Assembly: GCA_965603075.1 (NCBI GenBank)
Contig: CBFDBO010000015.1
Coordinates: forward strand, 1-64,000
Reading direction: 5' to 3'
Source of the DNA: JABJOR01 sp965603075
GTDB taxonomy: Bacteria > Pseudomonadota > Alphaproteobacteria > Rhodospirillales > Casp-alpha2
Length of the DNA stretch: 64,000 nucleotides
The stretch's first letter is position 1. Every line of letters begins with the position of its first letter. Below are positions 26,037 to 34,214 of the stretch, piece by piece. The notes beneath the pieces are model-generated. The model ran no database searches and was not told the DNA's origin. It saw only the letters and a program-made list of their open reading frames with translations. The position numbers and the translations under genes were made by a program.

Positions 26037-26515
26037 AAGCTGCGCTTTATGCCTTAATGGTTTTAGTGGGTATCTTGATGGTACCTATACCTTCTTACGC
26101 TGTTAATCCCAGTGAGATGCTGGACGATCCGGTACTGGAGACACGTGCCCGTGATATCAGTGCGGGCTTGCGGTGTGTGGTGTGTCAAAACCAATCCATC
26201 GATGATTCCGATGCGGAACTCGCACGGGACCTGCGCGTTTTGGTCCGTGAACGTCTGACCAACGGCGACAGCGATGAAGCCGTGCTCGATTACATTGTAT
26301 CACGCTATGGCGATTACGTTTTGTTAAGCCCCCCCATGAAAGCATCGACCTATGCGCTGTGGTTTGGCCCCCTATTTTTTGTAATTTTTGGTATCGGTGC
26401 GATCTTCATGATCTTTCGCAAACGCAAAACAACCACCATCCCGTCCAAAAGTGCCCCCCGTCTTAGTGCTGATGAAGAGCGCCGCTTAAAAGAATTGTTG
26501 GATCAAGATACATGA
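26033..26515 (+). CDS. ccmH: Cytochrome c-type biogenesis protein CcmH (CcmL type)
   Basis: A 160-residue protein with a signal peptide, the redox motif RCVVCQNQSIDDSDAELARDLR (the LRCxxCQ family signature), a three-helix domain ending LLSPPMKASTYALWFGP, and a C-terminal membrane helix. It reduces apocytochrome thiols and works with CcmF. Overlaps both neighbours (ATGA at each end). Confidence 0.95.
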   Translation: MKAALYALMVLVGILMVPIPSYAVNPSEMLDDPVLETRARDISAGLRCVVCQNQSIDDSDAELARDLRVLVRERLTNGDSDEAVLDYIVSRYGDYVLLSPPMKASTYALWFGPLFFVIFGIGAIFMIFRKRKTTTIPSKSAPRLSADEERRLKELLDQDT

Positions 26516-27633
26516 CACTCTGGATAATTTTCGCATGCCTTACTTTGGTCACCATCGCTGTTTTATTAGTGCCAATTTACCGGCGCAAATCAGATATCAG
26601 CGTAGAACGCTCAAGTTTCGACATCGCCGTTTATAAAGATCAATTGGCTGAGGTAGAGCGCGAGCTTGCCCGCAACATTATCAGTGCCGAGGAAGCAGAA
26701 AGCACACGGTTTGATATTCAAAAACGCATTCTTGCCGCCGCCGAGGAAAAGAAAAACACCCCGGCTGCAACCCGGCCCAAATCAACCTTAATCATCCTTT
26801 TTGGCACGGCATTAGTCCCGCTATTTAGTCTTTTATTGTATCTCGATTTAGGCTCCCCTACGGTGCCTGATTTCCCGTTGGCGGCCCGGACCGACATCCA
26901 AGAGACTGCGGGTGGCACCATACCAAGCATGGAAGAAATCATTCCCCGCCTGCAAGAACATCTGGCGCAAAATCCGGATGACTTGGAAGGGTTGTCCATG
27001 CTGGCGCGCAGTTTGATGTCCATCGAAGATTACGTTGAAGCCGCCGCGGTTCATTACAAAATCTATGAAATCACAGGCGACCTACAGAACCTGTCCGATT
27101 ACGCCGAGACGAGTTTGCTCTCAAACGAGATGATGGTGACACCAGACATTCTACAAATTTTTAAAGATATTTCCGCCACCGATCCCTTAGATCCCCGGTC
27201 TCGGTTTTATATTGGTCTGGCCTCATTACAAGAAGACAACGTCTTGGAAGCACTGCAACAGTGGGTCGACTTACGTCATGTATCCCCCGCTGGTGCCCCT
27301 TGGCTTCCCGCCCTCGAACAACAAATTTCAGAAACCGCCACAAACGCCGAGATTAATTCATCCGCCATTGTCCCGTCCGCCTCTGCCCAAGATTTAGCCA
27401 GCACCATTACCTTTGAAGGTCCAAGTGCTGCCGATGTAGAAAACGCCGCCAGCATGAGCAAACAAGATCAGAACGAGATGATCAAGGGCATGGTTCAAAA
27501 TCTGGCAGATCGATTAGCAGAGAGCCCCGATGATGTGGAAGGCTGGACCAAGCTTGAAAGAGCCTATACTGTACTCGGCGAATTGGATAAAGCAGCCGAG
27601 GCCGCACGAATGATCCAGAAGTATTCAAATTAG
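26512..27633 (+). CDS. ccmI: Cytochrome c-type biogenesis protein CcmI
   Basis: A 373-residue protein: two N-terminal helices around a cytoplasmic loop with heptad-like character (VYKDQLAEVERELARNIISAEEAE), then a periplasmic TPR-rich part (NPDDLEGLSMLARSLMSIEDYVEAA; SPDDVEGWTKLERAYTVLGELDKAAEAARM). CcmI binds apocytochrome C termini and delivers them to CcmFH. It ends the ccm operon. The stop codon lies within a 17-base sequence repeated 21 bases on. Confidence 0.93.
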   Translation: MTLWIIFACLTLVTIAVLLVPIYRRKSDISVERSSFDIAVYKDQLAEVERELARNIISAEEAESTRFDIQKRILAAAEEKKNTPAATRPKSTLIILFGTALVPLFSLLLYLDLGSPTVPDFPLAARTDIQETAGGTIPSMEEIIPRLQEHLAQNPDDLEGLSMLARSLMSIEDYVEAAAVHYKIYEITGDLQNLSDYAETSLLSNEMMVTPDILQIFKDISATDPLDPRSRFYIGLASLQEDNVLEALQQWVDLRHVSPAGAPWLPALEQQISETATNAEINSSAIVPSASAQDLASTITFEGPSAADVENAASMSKQDQNEMIKGMVQNLADRLAESPDDVEGWTKLERAYTVLGELDKAAEAARMIQKYSN

Positions 27634-27661
27634 AAGACACCCGTTTCAAATTAGAAGACAC
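27624..27661. repeat. 17-bp direct repeat copying the ccmI stop region
   Basis: TTCAAATTAGAAGACAC is present at 27624-27640 and exactly again at 27645-27661 (period 21). The first copy includes the last ccmI codons and its TAG; the second repeats them in the short gap before the LysE-type gene. Confidence 0.85.
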
Positions 27662-27668
27662 AAGCTCA

Positions 27669-28283
27669 ATGACTTTCGAGACCGCCATCGCCTTTGCAAT
27701 CGCTTGTTTTATTGTCATGGCGACACCGGGCCCCGGTGTCATGGCAACCATCGGGCGCGGCATGACCCATGGGTTTTGGACCACACAATATTTCATCACG
27801 GGCATTGCCCTGGGTGATTTAATCTATTTGCTGGGCGCCATTTTTGGCCTCGCCGCCATTGCCATGCATTTTGAGTTATTCTTTACCATCATTCGCTGGA
27901 TCGGCGCGGTCTATCTGATTTATATCGGCATCAAGGCATGGACGGCGCCACCAACCGATCCGCGCGATATCAAGGTCGGCAGCCCTAAACCTCTGGCGAG
28001 CTTTTTAGGTGGTTTATTTTTAACGCTGGGCAACCCAAAGGCCATTATGTTTTATTTGGGTTTCTTACCGGCCTTTATTGATCTAAAAAACCTAACATAC
28101 AGTGACATCGGTATTGTTGTCGCCATCGATGTAACCGTGCTGATATCCACCATGGCGGGCTACGCCCTATTATCATCCAGTGCGCGCATCTTGTTACGCT
28201 CGCCACGGGCCATACGTTATTTTAACCGGGGTGCAGGCTCCGTCATGATCGGGACTGGCGTCTATATCGCTGCCCGGAACTAA
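27669..28283 (+). CDS. LysE/RhtB-family amino acid exporter
   Basis: A 204-residue membrane protein with six helices and the family signature near the start (FIVMATPGPGVMATIGRG) and in the middle (GGLFLTLGNPKAIMFYLGFLP). Such proteins export amino acids such as threonine, homoserine, lysine or other metabolites. The substrate is not predictable from sequence. It lies between ccmI and pgk on the same strand, possibly co-transcribed, without a functional link. Confidence 0.9.
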   Translation: MTFETAIAFAIACFIVMATPGPGVMATIGRGMTHGFWTTQYFITGIALGDLIYLLGAIFGLAAIAMHFELFFTIIRWIGAVYLIYIGIKAWTAPPTDPRDIKVGSPKPLASFLGGLFLTLGNPKAIMFYLGFLPAFIDLKNLTYSDIGIVVAIDVTVLISTMAGYALLSSSARILLRSPRAIRYFNRGAGSVMIGTGVYIAARN

Positions 28284-28309
28284 TTTTATAATATTTGAAA
28301 GACCATCTT

Positions 28310-29503
28310 ATGAGCAATTTCAAGACCATCGATGATTTCGACGTATCGGGTAAACGCGTCCTTGTCCGTCTGGATTTAAACGTGCCTATGCAAGACGGTG
28401 AGATCACCGACACCACCCGCATCGACCGTGTCATCCCGACCCTAGACGAATTGGTTGAGAACGGTGCCATCGTGGTTATTCTATCGCACTTTGGCAGGCC
28501 AAAAGGTCAGGTCAATCTGGATATGACCATGGAAGCCGTGGTCCAGGATCTCTCTAATGAACTTCAAGTCCCCGTTACCTTTGTCGATAATTGCATTGGT
28601 GATGAAGTGGTTGAAACCATCAACGAGTCTAACCCCGGCGATGTCATATTACTTGAGAACCTGCGGTTCCATGCGGGTGAAGAAAAAAATGATCCGGAAT
28701 TTGCCGCACAACTTGCCGCCCTTGGTGACATTTATATTAACGACGCATTCTCGTGTTCGCACCGCGCCCACGCCTCGACCGAGGGTATCGCCCACCTGAT
28801 GCCAGCCGCTGCTGGACGCATGATGCAAGGCGAACTGGAAGCTTTAGAGAGCGCACTGGGCAACCCCGAGACACCCGTTGCCGCCATTGTGGGTGGTGCC
28901 AAAGTTTCTACCAAGATGGATGTGCTCGGTAACTTAATCGACAAAGTTGACATCATGGTCATCGGTGGGGGTATGGCCAACACGTTCCTTTATGCCAACG
29001 GTATCGATGTTGGATCGTCTTTGTGCGAAAAAGACATGGCCGAACAAGCCCGCGAAATTAGCGCCCGCGCCGCCCAATTGGGATGCGAAATCATCTTGCC
29101 CTATGATGCGGTTGTCGCCAATGAATTCAAAGCCGGTGCCGCATCCGCCACCACGCCTTTGAACATCATCACGCCTGATGCCATGATTCTGGATGTGGGC
29201 ATCGAGACCATCGAGCATATCAATAAACGCTTGGCGACGTGCAAGACCTTGTTATGGAATGGCCCCTTGGGTGCCTTTGAGATCAAGCCCTTTGATACCG
29301 CCACCAACGCCGTCGCACAGGCCGCAGCCGCGCGCACCAAAAGCGGTGATCTGATCAGTGTTGCGGGCGGTGGCGATACGGTGGCCGCCCTTGCCAATGC
29401 GGGTGTGCTCGATAAATTTTCCTACGTATCAAGCGCAGGCGGTGCCTTTCTTGAATGGCTAGAGGGTAAAGATTTGCCGGGTGTTGCAGCCTTGAATAGC
29501 TAA
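28310..29503 (+). CDS. pgk: Phosphoglycerate kinase
   Basis: A 397-residue cytosolic enzyme catalysing 1,3-bisphosphoglycerate + ADP to 3-phosphoglycerate + ATP. Family motifs are complete: KRVLVRLDLNVPMQDG, LSHFGRPKG, GDIYINDAFSCSHRAHAS, GGAKVSTKMDVL, and the nucleotide loop VAGGGDTVAAL. The frame is open upstream to 28295; the ATG at 28310 with GAAAGA before it gives the standard N terminus. No other Calvin/glycolysis gene is adjacent. The last codons and TAA belong to a three-copy tandem repeat. Confidence 0.97.
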   Translation: MSNFKTIDDFDVSGKRVLVRLDLNVPMQDGEITDTTRIDRVIPTLDELVENGAIVVILSHFGRPKGQVNLDMTMEAVVQDLSNELQVPVTFVDNCIGDEVVETINESNPGDVILLENLRFHAGEEKNDPEFAAQLAALGDIYINDAFSCSHRAHASTEGIAHLMPAAAGRMMQGELEALESALGNPETPVAAIVGGAKVSTKMDVLGNLIDKVDIMVIGGGMANTFLYANGIDVGSSLCEKDMAEQAREISARAAQLGCEIILPYDAVVANEFKAGAASATTPLNIITPDAMILDVGIETIEHINKRLATCKTLLWNGPLGAFEIKPFDTATNAVAQAAAARTKSGDLISVAGGGDTVAALANAGVLDKFSYVSSAGGAFLEWLEGKDLPGVAALNS

Positions 29504-29544
29504 TTTAAATTGAATAGCTAATTAAATTGAACAGCTAATCTAAA
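29492..29544. repeat. Three tandem 17-18 bp copies spanning the pgk stop and the convergent gene's end
   Basis: TTGAATAGCTAATTTAAA (29492-29509), TTGAATAGCTAATTAAA (29510-29526) and TTGAACAGCTAATCTAAA (29527-29544) follow one another. The first contains the pgk C-terminal codons and stop; the third contains the last codons and stop of the convergent DUF547 gene. Confidence 0.9.
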
Positions 29545-30362
29545 TCGTTTAATCGCCAGTCATAATCGAAATCTGCAATTTTTGCCTTTGCGGGAATTTG
29601 GATATACTGCCGAATATAGTTTAGCAGCTTTGTCTCATTGCCGCCAAAATCATCCTGATACCAATCAAAGATGGATGACATATATACCTTGCCGGATTTT
29701 TGCCTGACACTCCGTGGGTGGTTGATAAATTGCTGCGCGGCTTGTTCTAAAAAATGATTTGCGTTTTGGCTGGTTATGGCGGCAACACCAATTTGGGGGC
29801 ACCCGAGCGCTGCACAATTCAGTACATAATGAAGGCGCGGTTCCTGCCAAATCGGTCGTAAGATACGATGTTCGATATCGTCTAACGAGACTTTCTCGCC
29901 CTCAATAGTGATTATTTTTTTGCCCCAAGGCCCATTGGAAAACAACCCCGGCGAAATATCAATATCCAGAATGCTTTCAACCGGATAAGCCTCCAACACG
30001 ACCCGAACGGTCAGGGCGTTATAGAGATTTATCCAATAAACCATTTGGCTATCACGGTTTAATTTAAAGACCGGAACTGATGCCAAGTTATCTATATAGT
30101 TTGTCAAAATTTGTTGATCATGAGCGTCCACCGCTTTGTAATTCAGGCGATTTATACTGTCGTTTTCGCGGCTCGCGGGTTGCACGTATTTTTTTAAAAA
30201 TTGATCCCAAGGCGCATGATCAACGTTGATTTTCGATTGGGGATCATGGACCACCCAAACATCCCAAAGCTTAGCTTTTGGAGCCGCATGCGCATTTACA
30301 GGCGCCAAAATGAGCAATATGCCCCATAGAAGCAGCAACCAAAATGAACGCCTGTCGGGCAC
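29535..30362 (-). CDS. Exported DUF547-domain protein
   Basis: A 275-residue protein with an N-terminal signal peptide (hydrophobic run ending ANAHA-like) and a DUF547 domain: DSQMVYWINLYNALTVRVVLEAYPV, SLDDIEHRILRPIW, LHYVLNCAALGCPQI. The conserved pattern hints at a papain-like or transglutaminase-like fold, but no activity is established for the family. A GTG at 30362, four bases after the upstream stop, is the likely start. It is last in a three-gene minus-strand unit with the small DUF3144-like gene and the chemoreceptor-like gene. Confidence 0.85.
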   Translation of the reverse strand: MPDRRSFWLLLLWGILLILAPVNAHAAPKAKLWDVWVVHDPQSKINVDHAPWDQFLKKYVQPASRENDSINRLNYKAVDAHDQQILTNYIDNLASVPVFKLNRDSQMVYWINLYNALTVRVVLEAYPVESILDIDISPGLFSNGPWGKKIITIEGEKVSLDDIEHRILRPIWQEPRLHYVLNCAALGCPQIGVAAITSQNANHFLEQAAQQFINHPRSVRQKSGKVYMSSIFDWYQDDFGGNETKLLNYIRQYIQIPAKAKIADFDYDWRLNDLD

Positions 30363-30365
30363 CGA

Positions 30366-30680
30366 CTAAATCTCGTTTTTGGCTTGGTTTATGAGCTGGT
30401 CCAGACCAGAGGCCGGTTGTTCTTTGGGTTTATGCAGCTCTAGGTAATGCGACAGCATATTGATCATTTCTTGCACCATATCATCCGGCTCAATGGTTTT
30501 GTTTTCAGCTTGAAAATAAGCAAAAGCCGAGAAATTAGCCGCGGCATGGCGTAACCCGGCGGCAATATCATCCACCTCCGCCCCGTCTTCCCGGGCCTTG
30601 TTGGCGATATTAATAATTTGGTTAGCGATGGATACGCTGGGTGCTTCGGAGGGTGAATCGTGGGGTGTATCGTGTGGCAT
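30366..30680 (-). CDS. Small hypothetical protein, DUF3144-like
   Basis: A 104-residue soluble, mainly helical protein. The pattern NQIINIANKAREDGAEVDDIAAGLRHAAANFSAFAYFQAEN..MVQEMINMLSHYLELH recalls DUF3144, small proteins with a helical core and an AAARFNAF-like motif. I cannot confirm the match. It sits between the chemoreceptor-like gene (17 bases away) and the DUF547 gene (four bases away), probably one transcript. Function unknown. Confidence 0.65.
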   Translation of the reverse strand: MPHDTPHDSPSEAPSVSIANQIINIANKAREDGAEVDDIAAGLRHAAANFSAFAYFQAENKTIEPDDMVQEMINMLSHYLELHKPKEQPASGLDQLINQAKNEI

Positions 30681-30697
30681 ATGGAATGACCTATGGG

Positions 30698-32614
30698 TTA
30701 TTTTTGGTTCGGACCAACTTTGTTGATCAATTCATCGAGCATTGATTGTAAACGTTCGGACTGCGACATCAATTTGCCCGTTGCCTCTAATGCTTCTTCG
30801 GATGCTTGTGTCGCAATGGCATGGGCAACGCTGCTAATGTGTTCCAATGTTGAATGCATACCATCAAGCATTTCTTCGGCAGAGCCAACCTTGGCTCGTA
30901 ATGATTCAAATCGTCGTCCATCATTTTGACTGGATGACATATTTGAAGCGGACGGATCATTCGCATCATCGCTCAAATCAATTAAGGGTTTTTCACTGAC
31001 AGAATTAGAAGGCGTAATGGCATTAAAAACCAGAAGATTCGATTCTTCCCGGATGGAGCTGATGTTGATTTCTAAGGCGGAAATTTGTTGCGTTGCATCA
31101 CCCAAAAGATTGATCAACAATTCCGTTCGTTCGACATCTTTTGCCGCCAACGTCACCGTATTATTGAACTGATTAAGTTGGCGCGTCGCGTAACCGATGG
31201 TTCCGGCATCCTCACTGGTGCGCGCGTGACGCGTGAAATCTAACAGCGGGACTGCCTCAGGTTTCTGAGGTTGTAACGCTAGGAATGGTTTTTCAGGTGG
31301 CAATGATTGCATGCCTTGATGCTCCCGGCTCGTAGCAACACCACTATCATCCCCATCATTATCACCATCATTATCACCGTCATCATTGATGACGGGGGGA
31401 TTTTCAACCCCCTCGGCAATTGCGCCCAATGTTATCCGCATCCGCGCGTCATCCAACTGGGTGCGCAAATGATCGATTTCGGCCAGACTATCGAGCCATT
31501 TATCAAGCGCACGTGCCATATCACCAATGGCATCGGTATTACCTTGTAAGGGGATGCCGATGGCACGTTCGCCGCTGATCAAGCGGACAACAGCTTCGCT
31601 CAACCGTGTGACGGGGCCGGTAATTGAACGCATTAACGCCAATCCGATTAACACGAACACAACAATAAGGGCGGCGCTGCCAATAACCAGGTTTTTACGT
31701 GCCGCTTGATAGTCCCGCTCGTAGGTAACGGGGGATACCCGCGCCAGCTGTTCGCCGTAATCATTAATCTGGCGCAAGCTGGGTGCGATATAATCTAGGA
31801 TATCTTCAATGGCCTGAGGCGGGGTTTGTAATTTTTCCGCAATATCAATTTGGGATTTTGCAATAGCACTATGTTTTTGCAACAACGTAGTAAGGTTGGC
31901 CCTGATCACGGTGTCATCCACCAAGCTTTCAAGTTTTCTTGCGTAATCAATATAAGCGGCGCGCGTATCCGTTCGGTCTTGCTGGCTGCTCAAGGCGGGG
32001 ACTTGATCCGCCCGGCGATCAATTGCGGCAAAATCAGAAATAAGCTCTTGGTCTTCTAATCCATTCAACACAGACTGAATTGCCATCGCCGCATCGCGAC
32101 GTTTTCCCCGAAGTCCAGTATCTCGGCTGAGGCCCAGAATATTTCGATCATCCAGCATGGCAGAGATTTCAAGGCCATAACCGGAAAAACCATCACGGAT
32201 GGTGCCTATTGCCCCATTCAATTGATCTGTAGACGAATTTTTTGGTAAACCGTTTTGCAAACCATTCAGCGCGGCGATGACCTGATCAACAGCCCGACGA
32301 TGTATTTGGGGGGCGGCAGGGTCGTCATTTGCCCGCACAGATGCATCGTTAGCACGCACATTTTCAATGGCACGCCCAAGGTTATTTACCGACAAAGAGG
32401 CCTTTTGGGCATTCTTTAAAACGTCCAGCGACACAGATAAACGTTGATCTGTCTGGTAAAATAATCCCGCAATGAGTCCGATCGTGACCACACCCAACAG
32501 AAAAAAGATAAAGCTACGACTTCCCAAGCTTATCCCCCCCAGAAATGATTTATCGGCGGGTTGTGAGGCGCGTAAATCTAGATAGCGGTCGTTTTTTTGA
32601 GGTTCTCGGCTCAT
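30698..32614 (-). CDS. HAMP-containing chemoreceptor-like membrane protein with degenerate signalling tip
   Basis: A 638-residue protein: helix 1 near 23-45, a helical sensor region to about 305, helix 2 (LVIGSAALIVVFVLIGLALM), HAMP (RSITGPVTRLSEAVVRLISGE), an Asp/Asn/Gly-rich linker near 415-430, then long helices. The C-terminal helices keep the spacing of a methyl-accepting signalling domain, but the tip motif that binds CheA/CheW is replaced: ISSIREESNLLVFNAITPSNS stands where QTNLLALNAAIEAARAGE is expected. CheA coupling is therefore doubtful. The ATG at 32614 with GAG upstream is preferred to an in-frame TTG at 32629. First gene of a three-gene unit. Confidence 0.7.
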   Translation of the reverse strand: MSREPQKNDRYLDLRASQPADKSFLGGISLGSRSFIFFLLGVVTIGLIAGLFYQTDQRLSVSLDVLKNAQKASLSVNNLGRAIENVRANDASVRANDDPAAPQIHRRAVDQVIAALNGLQNGLPKNSSTDQLNGAIGTIRDGFSGYGLEISAMLDDRNILGLSRDTGLRGKRRDAAMAIQSVLNGLEDQELISDFAAIDRRADQVPALSSQQDRTDTRAAYIDYARKLESLVDDTVIRANLTTLLQKHSAIAKSQIDIAEKLQTPPQAIEDILDYIAPSLRQINDYGEQLARVSPVTYERDYQAARKNLVIGSAALIVVFVLIGLALMRSITGPVTRLSEAVVRLISGERAIGIPLQGNTDAIGDMARALDKWLDSLAEIDHLRTQLDDARMRITLGAIAEGVENPPVINDDGDNDGDNDGDDSGVATSREHQGMQSLPPEKPFLALQPQKPEAVPLLDFTRHARTSEDAGTIGYATRQLNQFNNTVTLAAKDVERTELLINLLGDATQQISALEINISSIREESNLLVFNAITPSNSVSEKPLIDLSDDANDPSASNMSSSQNDGRRFESLRAKVGSAEEMLDGMHSTLEHISSVAHAIATQASEEALEATGKLMSQSERLQSMLDELINKVGPNQK

Positions 32615-33078
32615 ACATATCTCAATCAAAAATTGGTATTATCGTCTATCAACGATGGTTATAAAGGTATTGGGCACTTTATAAGGAACTATATTAGGAA
32701 CTGTATTATCACCAATGCGCCGTATCAATCAATAAACATTCATTTTTAGGGTTGAATACAAGTAAAACGTGATATTTCAAGATTAATTTATCGCATTCAA
32801 ATCAAATCTTTGCAAATTAGACTCAATAGTGTAGTATATGCTCTGGATAAAAAGAAATTTTTATTTGTTTTGAGATGTATTTAACCGAGCGATGGATTAA
32901 CGGATAGTTTTCCGTAATAAATAACAGATAGCTTTCTGTAATATTTAACGGATAGTTTTCTGTAGAAGTCTTGAACGTTTAACGCTTATATCAAACGTTC
33001 GATCCGGATGCTCTCAATTATTGTGTCTGATTAAGTTTTAATCGGATACAGGTGGCAGAAAACCACCGAAAGGTAGAT
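32615..33078. other. 464-base noncoding region between divergent genes
   Basis: AT-rich divergent intergenic region between the chemoreceptor-like gene and the 60-residue protein gene. It holds the 24-bp hairpin repeat at 32897-32968. No tRNA, no credible coding frame and no complete sigma-70 promoter stands out. Confidence 0.6.
32897..32968. repeat. Three tandem 24-bp units, each a small hairpin
   Basis: Units at 32897-32920, 32921-32944 and 32945-32968 follow the pattern TTAACGGATAGTTTTCCGTA plus four bases. Within each unit an inverted repeat (ACGGA/TCCGT, or ACAGA/TCTGT in unit 2) could form a short hairpin, and the change in unit 2 keeps the pairing. That compensation suggests the palindrome matters. 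It lies about 110 bases upstream of the 60-residue gene and could be a multi-site operator. Confidence 0.8.
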
Positions 33079-33261
33079 ATGGCTAATCCAATTACTGCAT
33101 TAGGCGCTGCTGAGGCCTCGAATATGGCTGTACGTCAATCCATTATTCAGGACCGTGACAACGGTGCTACCGCGCAAAAAGAAGCAGCAAAAGAACCTAT
33201 TTTTGAAGGTGCTGGCTCTTCTGAACCCCACCTTGGGAATGTCGTCGACGTAGAAGCGTGA
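33079..33261 (+). CDS. Hypothetical 60-residue protein
   Basis: A 60-residue soluble protein (MANPITALGAAEASNMAVRQ..) with no membrane helix or recognisable domain. GAAAGG sits seven bases before the ATG at 33079; the frame is open slightly upstream but that part has no ribosome site. It is followed by another small gene with a CtrA-type site between them. Both may belong to cell-cycle- or flagellum-linked small proteins, but I do not recognise a family. Confidence 0.6.
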   Translation: MANPITALGAAEASNMAVRQSIIQDRDNGATAQKEAAKEPIFEGAGSSEPHLGNVVDVEA

Positions 33262-33328
33262 GATAACTCTCACGCCACTCGACTTTTTTCGCCTAAATTA
33301 ACCGTTTATTTTCATAACGTTAACTGCA

Positions 33329-33344
33329 TTAACACTTCATTAAC
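33329..33344 (+). promoter_or_regulatory. Candidate CtrA binding box
   Basis: TTAACACTTCATTAAC matches the alphaproteobacterial CtrA consensus TTAA-N7-TTAAC exactly. It lies 24 bases upstream of the ATG of the 78-residue gene. Additional TTAA half-sites flank it (TTAACTGCATTAAC). CtrA controls motility and cell-cycle genes in this class. Confidence 0.5.
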
Positions 33345-33367
33345 CATTAATTTGTAAAGTGCTCTTT

Positions 33368-33604
33368 ATGAGCATTTTAACATCCATTCCAGGCGGTTCG
33401 GGCACCCTACCTCAATCACCTTCCACAAACCGGTCATCGGATTACCGCGCCACCGACGAAGTGCGCTTGCGGGCCAATGTAATGGCTAATAATGACAATC
33501 CCATGCAACGCGGTGCTATCAAGCGCCTCGATCAAACCATGCAGGCCGATACCCCCCCACGCGAAGATGTACCGCGCGGTTACTATCTCGATATTCTGGT
33601 CTGA
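33368..33604 (+). CDS. Hypothetical 78-residue protein behind a CtrA-type box
   Basis: A 78-residue soluble protein starting MSILTSIPGGSG, with a Ser/Pro-rich N terminus and an ordered-looking C terminus (MQRGAIKRLDQTMQADTPPREDVPRGYYLDILV). Small proteins ending in DVPRGYYLxI occur in Rhodospirillales, I believe often near flagellar genes, but I cannot name a family. The ATG at 33368 is preferred over an in-frame GTG/ATG a few codons upstream. A CtrA box directly upstream points to cell-cycle or motility regulation. Confidence 0.65.
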   Translation: MSILTSIPGGSGTLPQSPSTNRSSDYRATDEVRLRANVMANNDNPMQRGAIKRLDQTMQADTPPREDVPRGYYLDILV

Positions 33605-33611
33605 TTTTTAT

Positions 33612-34181
33612 TTAAAATGATGAATTAGGTTGCGTGAGGAATTCTATTTCCTCTTCCGTGCTCGCACGACCCATGACCTCATTTCTGTGAGGGAACCGTC
33701 CAAACCTGTCGATGATTTTATGGTGCCGCCAGGCATAATCCAGTGATTCAGGCCGACCAAGCTTGTCAAATAAAGCCACGGATATGATCTGGTCCTCCAT
33801 TTCCTCGCTATGCTCGAATGGTAAATAAATAAAGCCCCGCATCACGGAAAGAAGGTCCTGATCATCCGCCCTGTCGACCACATGGCGCGCAATAATTAAG
33901 GCTTTGGCATCACTTGCAAAAGACCGGGGTGAGCCGCGAAATAAATTCCGTGGCACTTGATCGAGTAGAACAATCAGCGCCAGCGCCGACCACGGGTCAT
34001 TTTTCCAATCATCATAGTGACCTTCGATCGCTTGTTCATGGTGATCGAGCAGATGCGCTTTAACCTGGGCATCAAACCCGTCATCTTTCTTGAACCATTC
34101 CATTCGGCTTTGACCATAAACCTCAGAATCCGGTGTGCCGAACCAAAAGTCGAGAATTTCTTGGACTGCTGGATGGGCCAT
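33612..34181 (-). CDS. DUF924-family protein
   Basis: A 189-residue all-helical protein with the DUF924 hallmarks: ILDFWFG near the start, SALALIVLLDQVPRNLFRG in the middle, FIYLPFEHSE, and RFGRFPHRNEVMGRAS towards the end. The family has a TPR-like fold of unknown function. The ATG at 34181 (MAHPAVQEILDFWFG) has GGGAG eight bases upstream and is preferred to one at 34205. It follows the amidase gene on the minus strand. Confidence 0.9.
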   Translation of the reverse strand: MAHPAVQEILDFWFGTPDSEVYGQSRMEWFKKDDGFDAQVKAHLLDHHEQAIEGHYDDWKNDPWSALALIVLLDQVPRNLFRGSPRSFASDAKALIIARHVVDRADDQDLLSVMRGFIYLPFEHSEEMEDQIISVALFDKLGRPESLDYAWRHHKIIDRFGRFPHRNEVMGRASTEEEIEFLTQPNSSF

Positions 34182-34214
34182 AGATGAGCTCCCTGCTAAT
34201 GACAAAGATAATGA

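Noticed and set aside
32897..32968. Regular repeats considered as a CRISPR array
   Set aside because: Units are directly adjacent without spacers and no cas operon is present; the same holds for the other tandem repeats.
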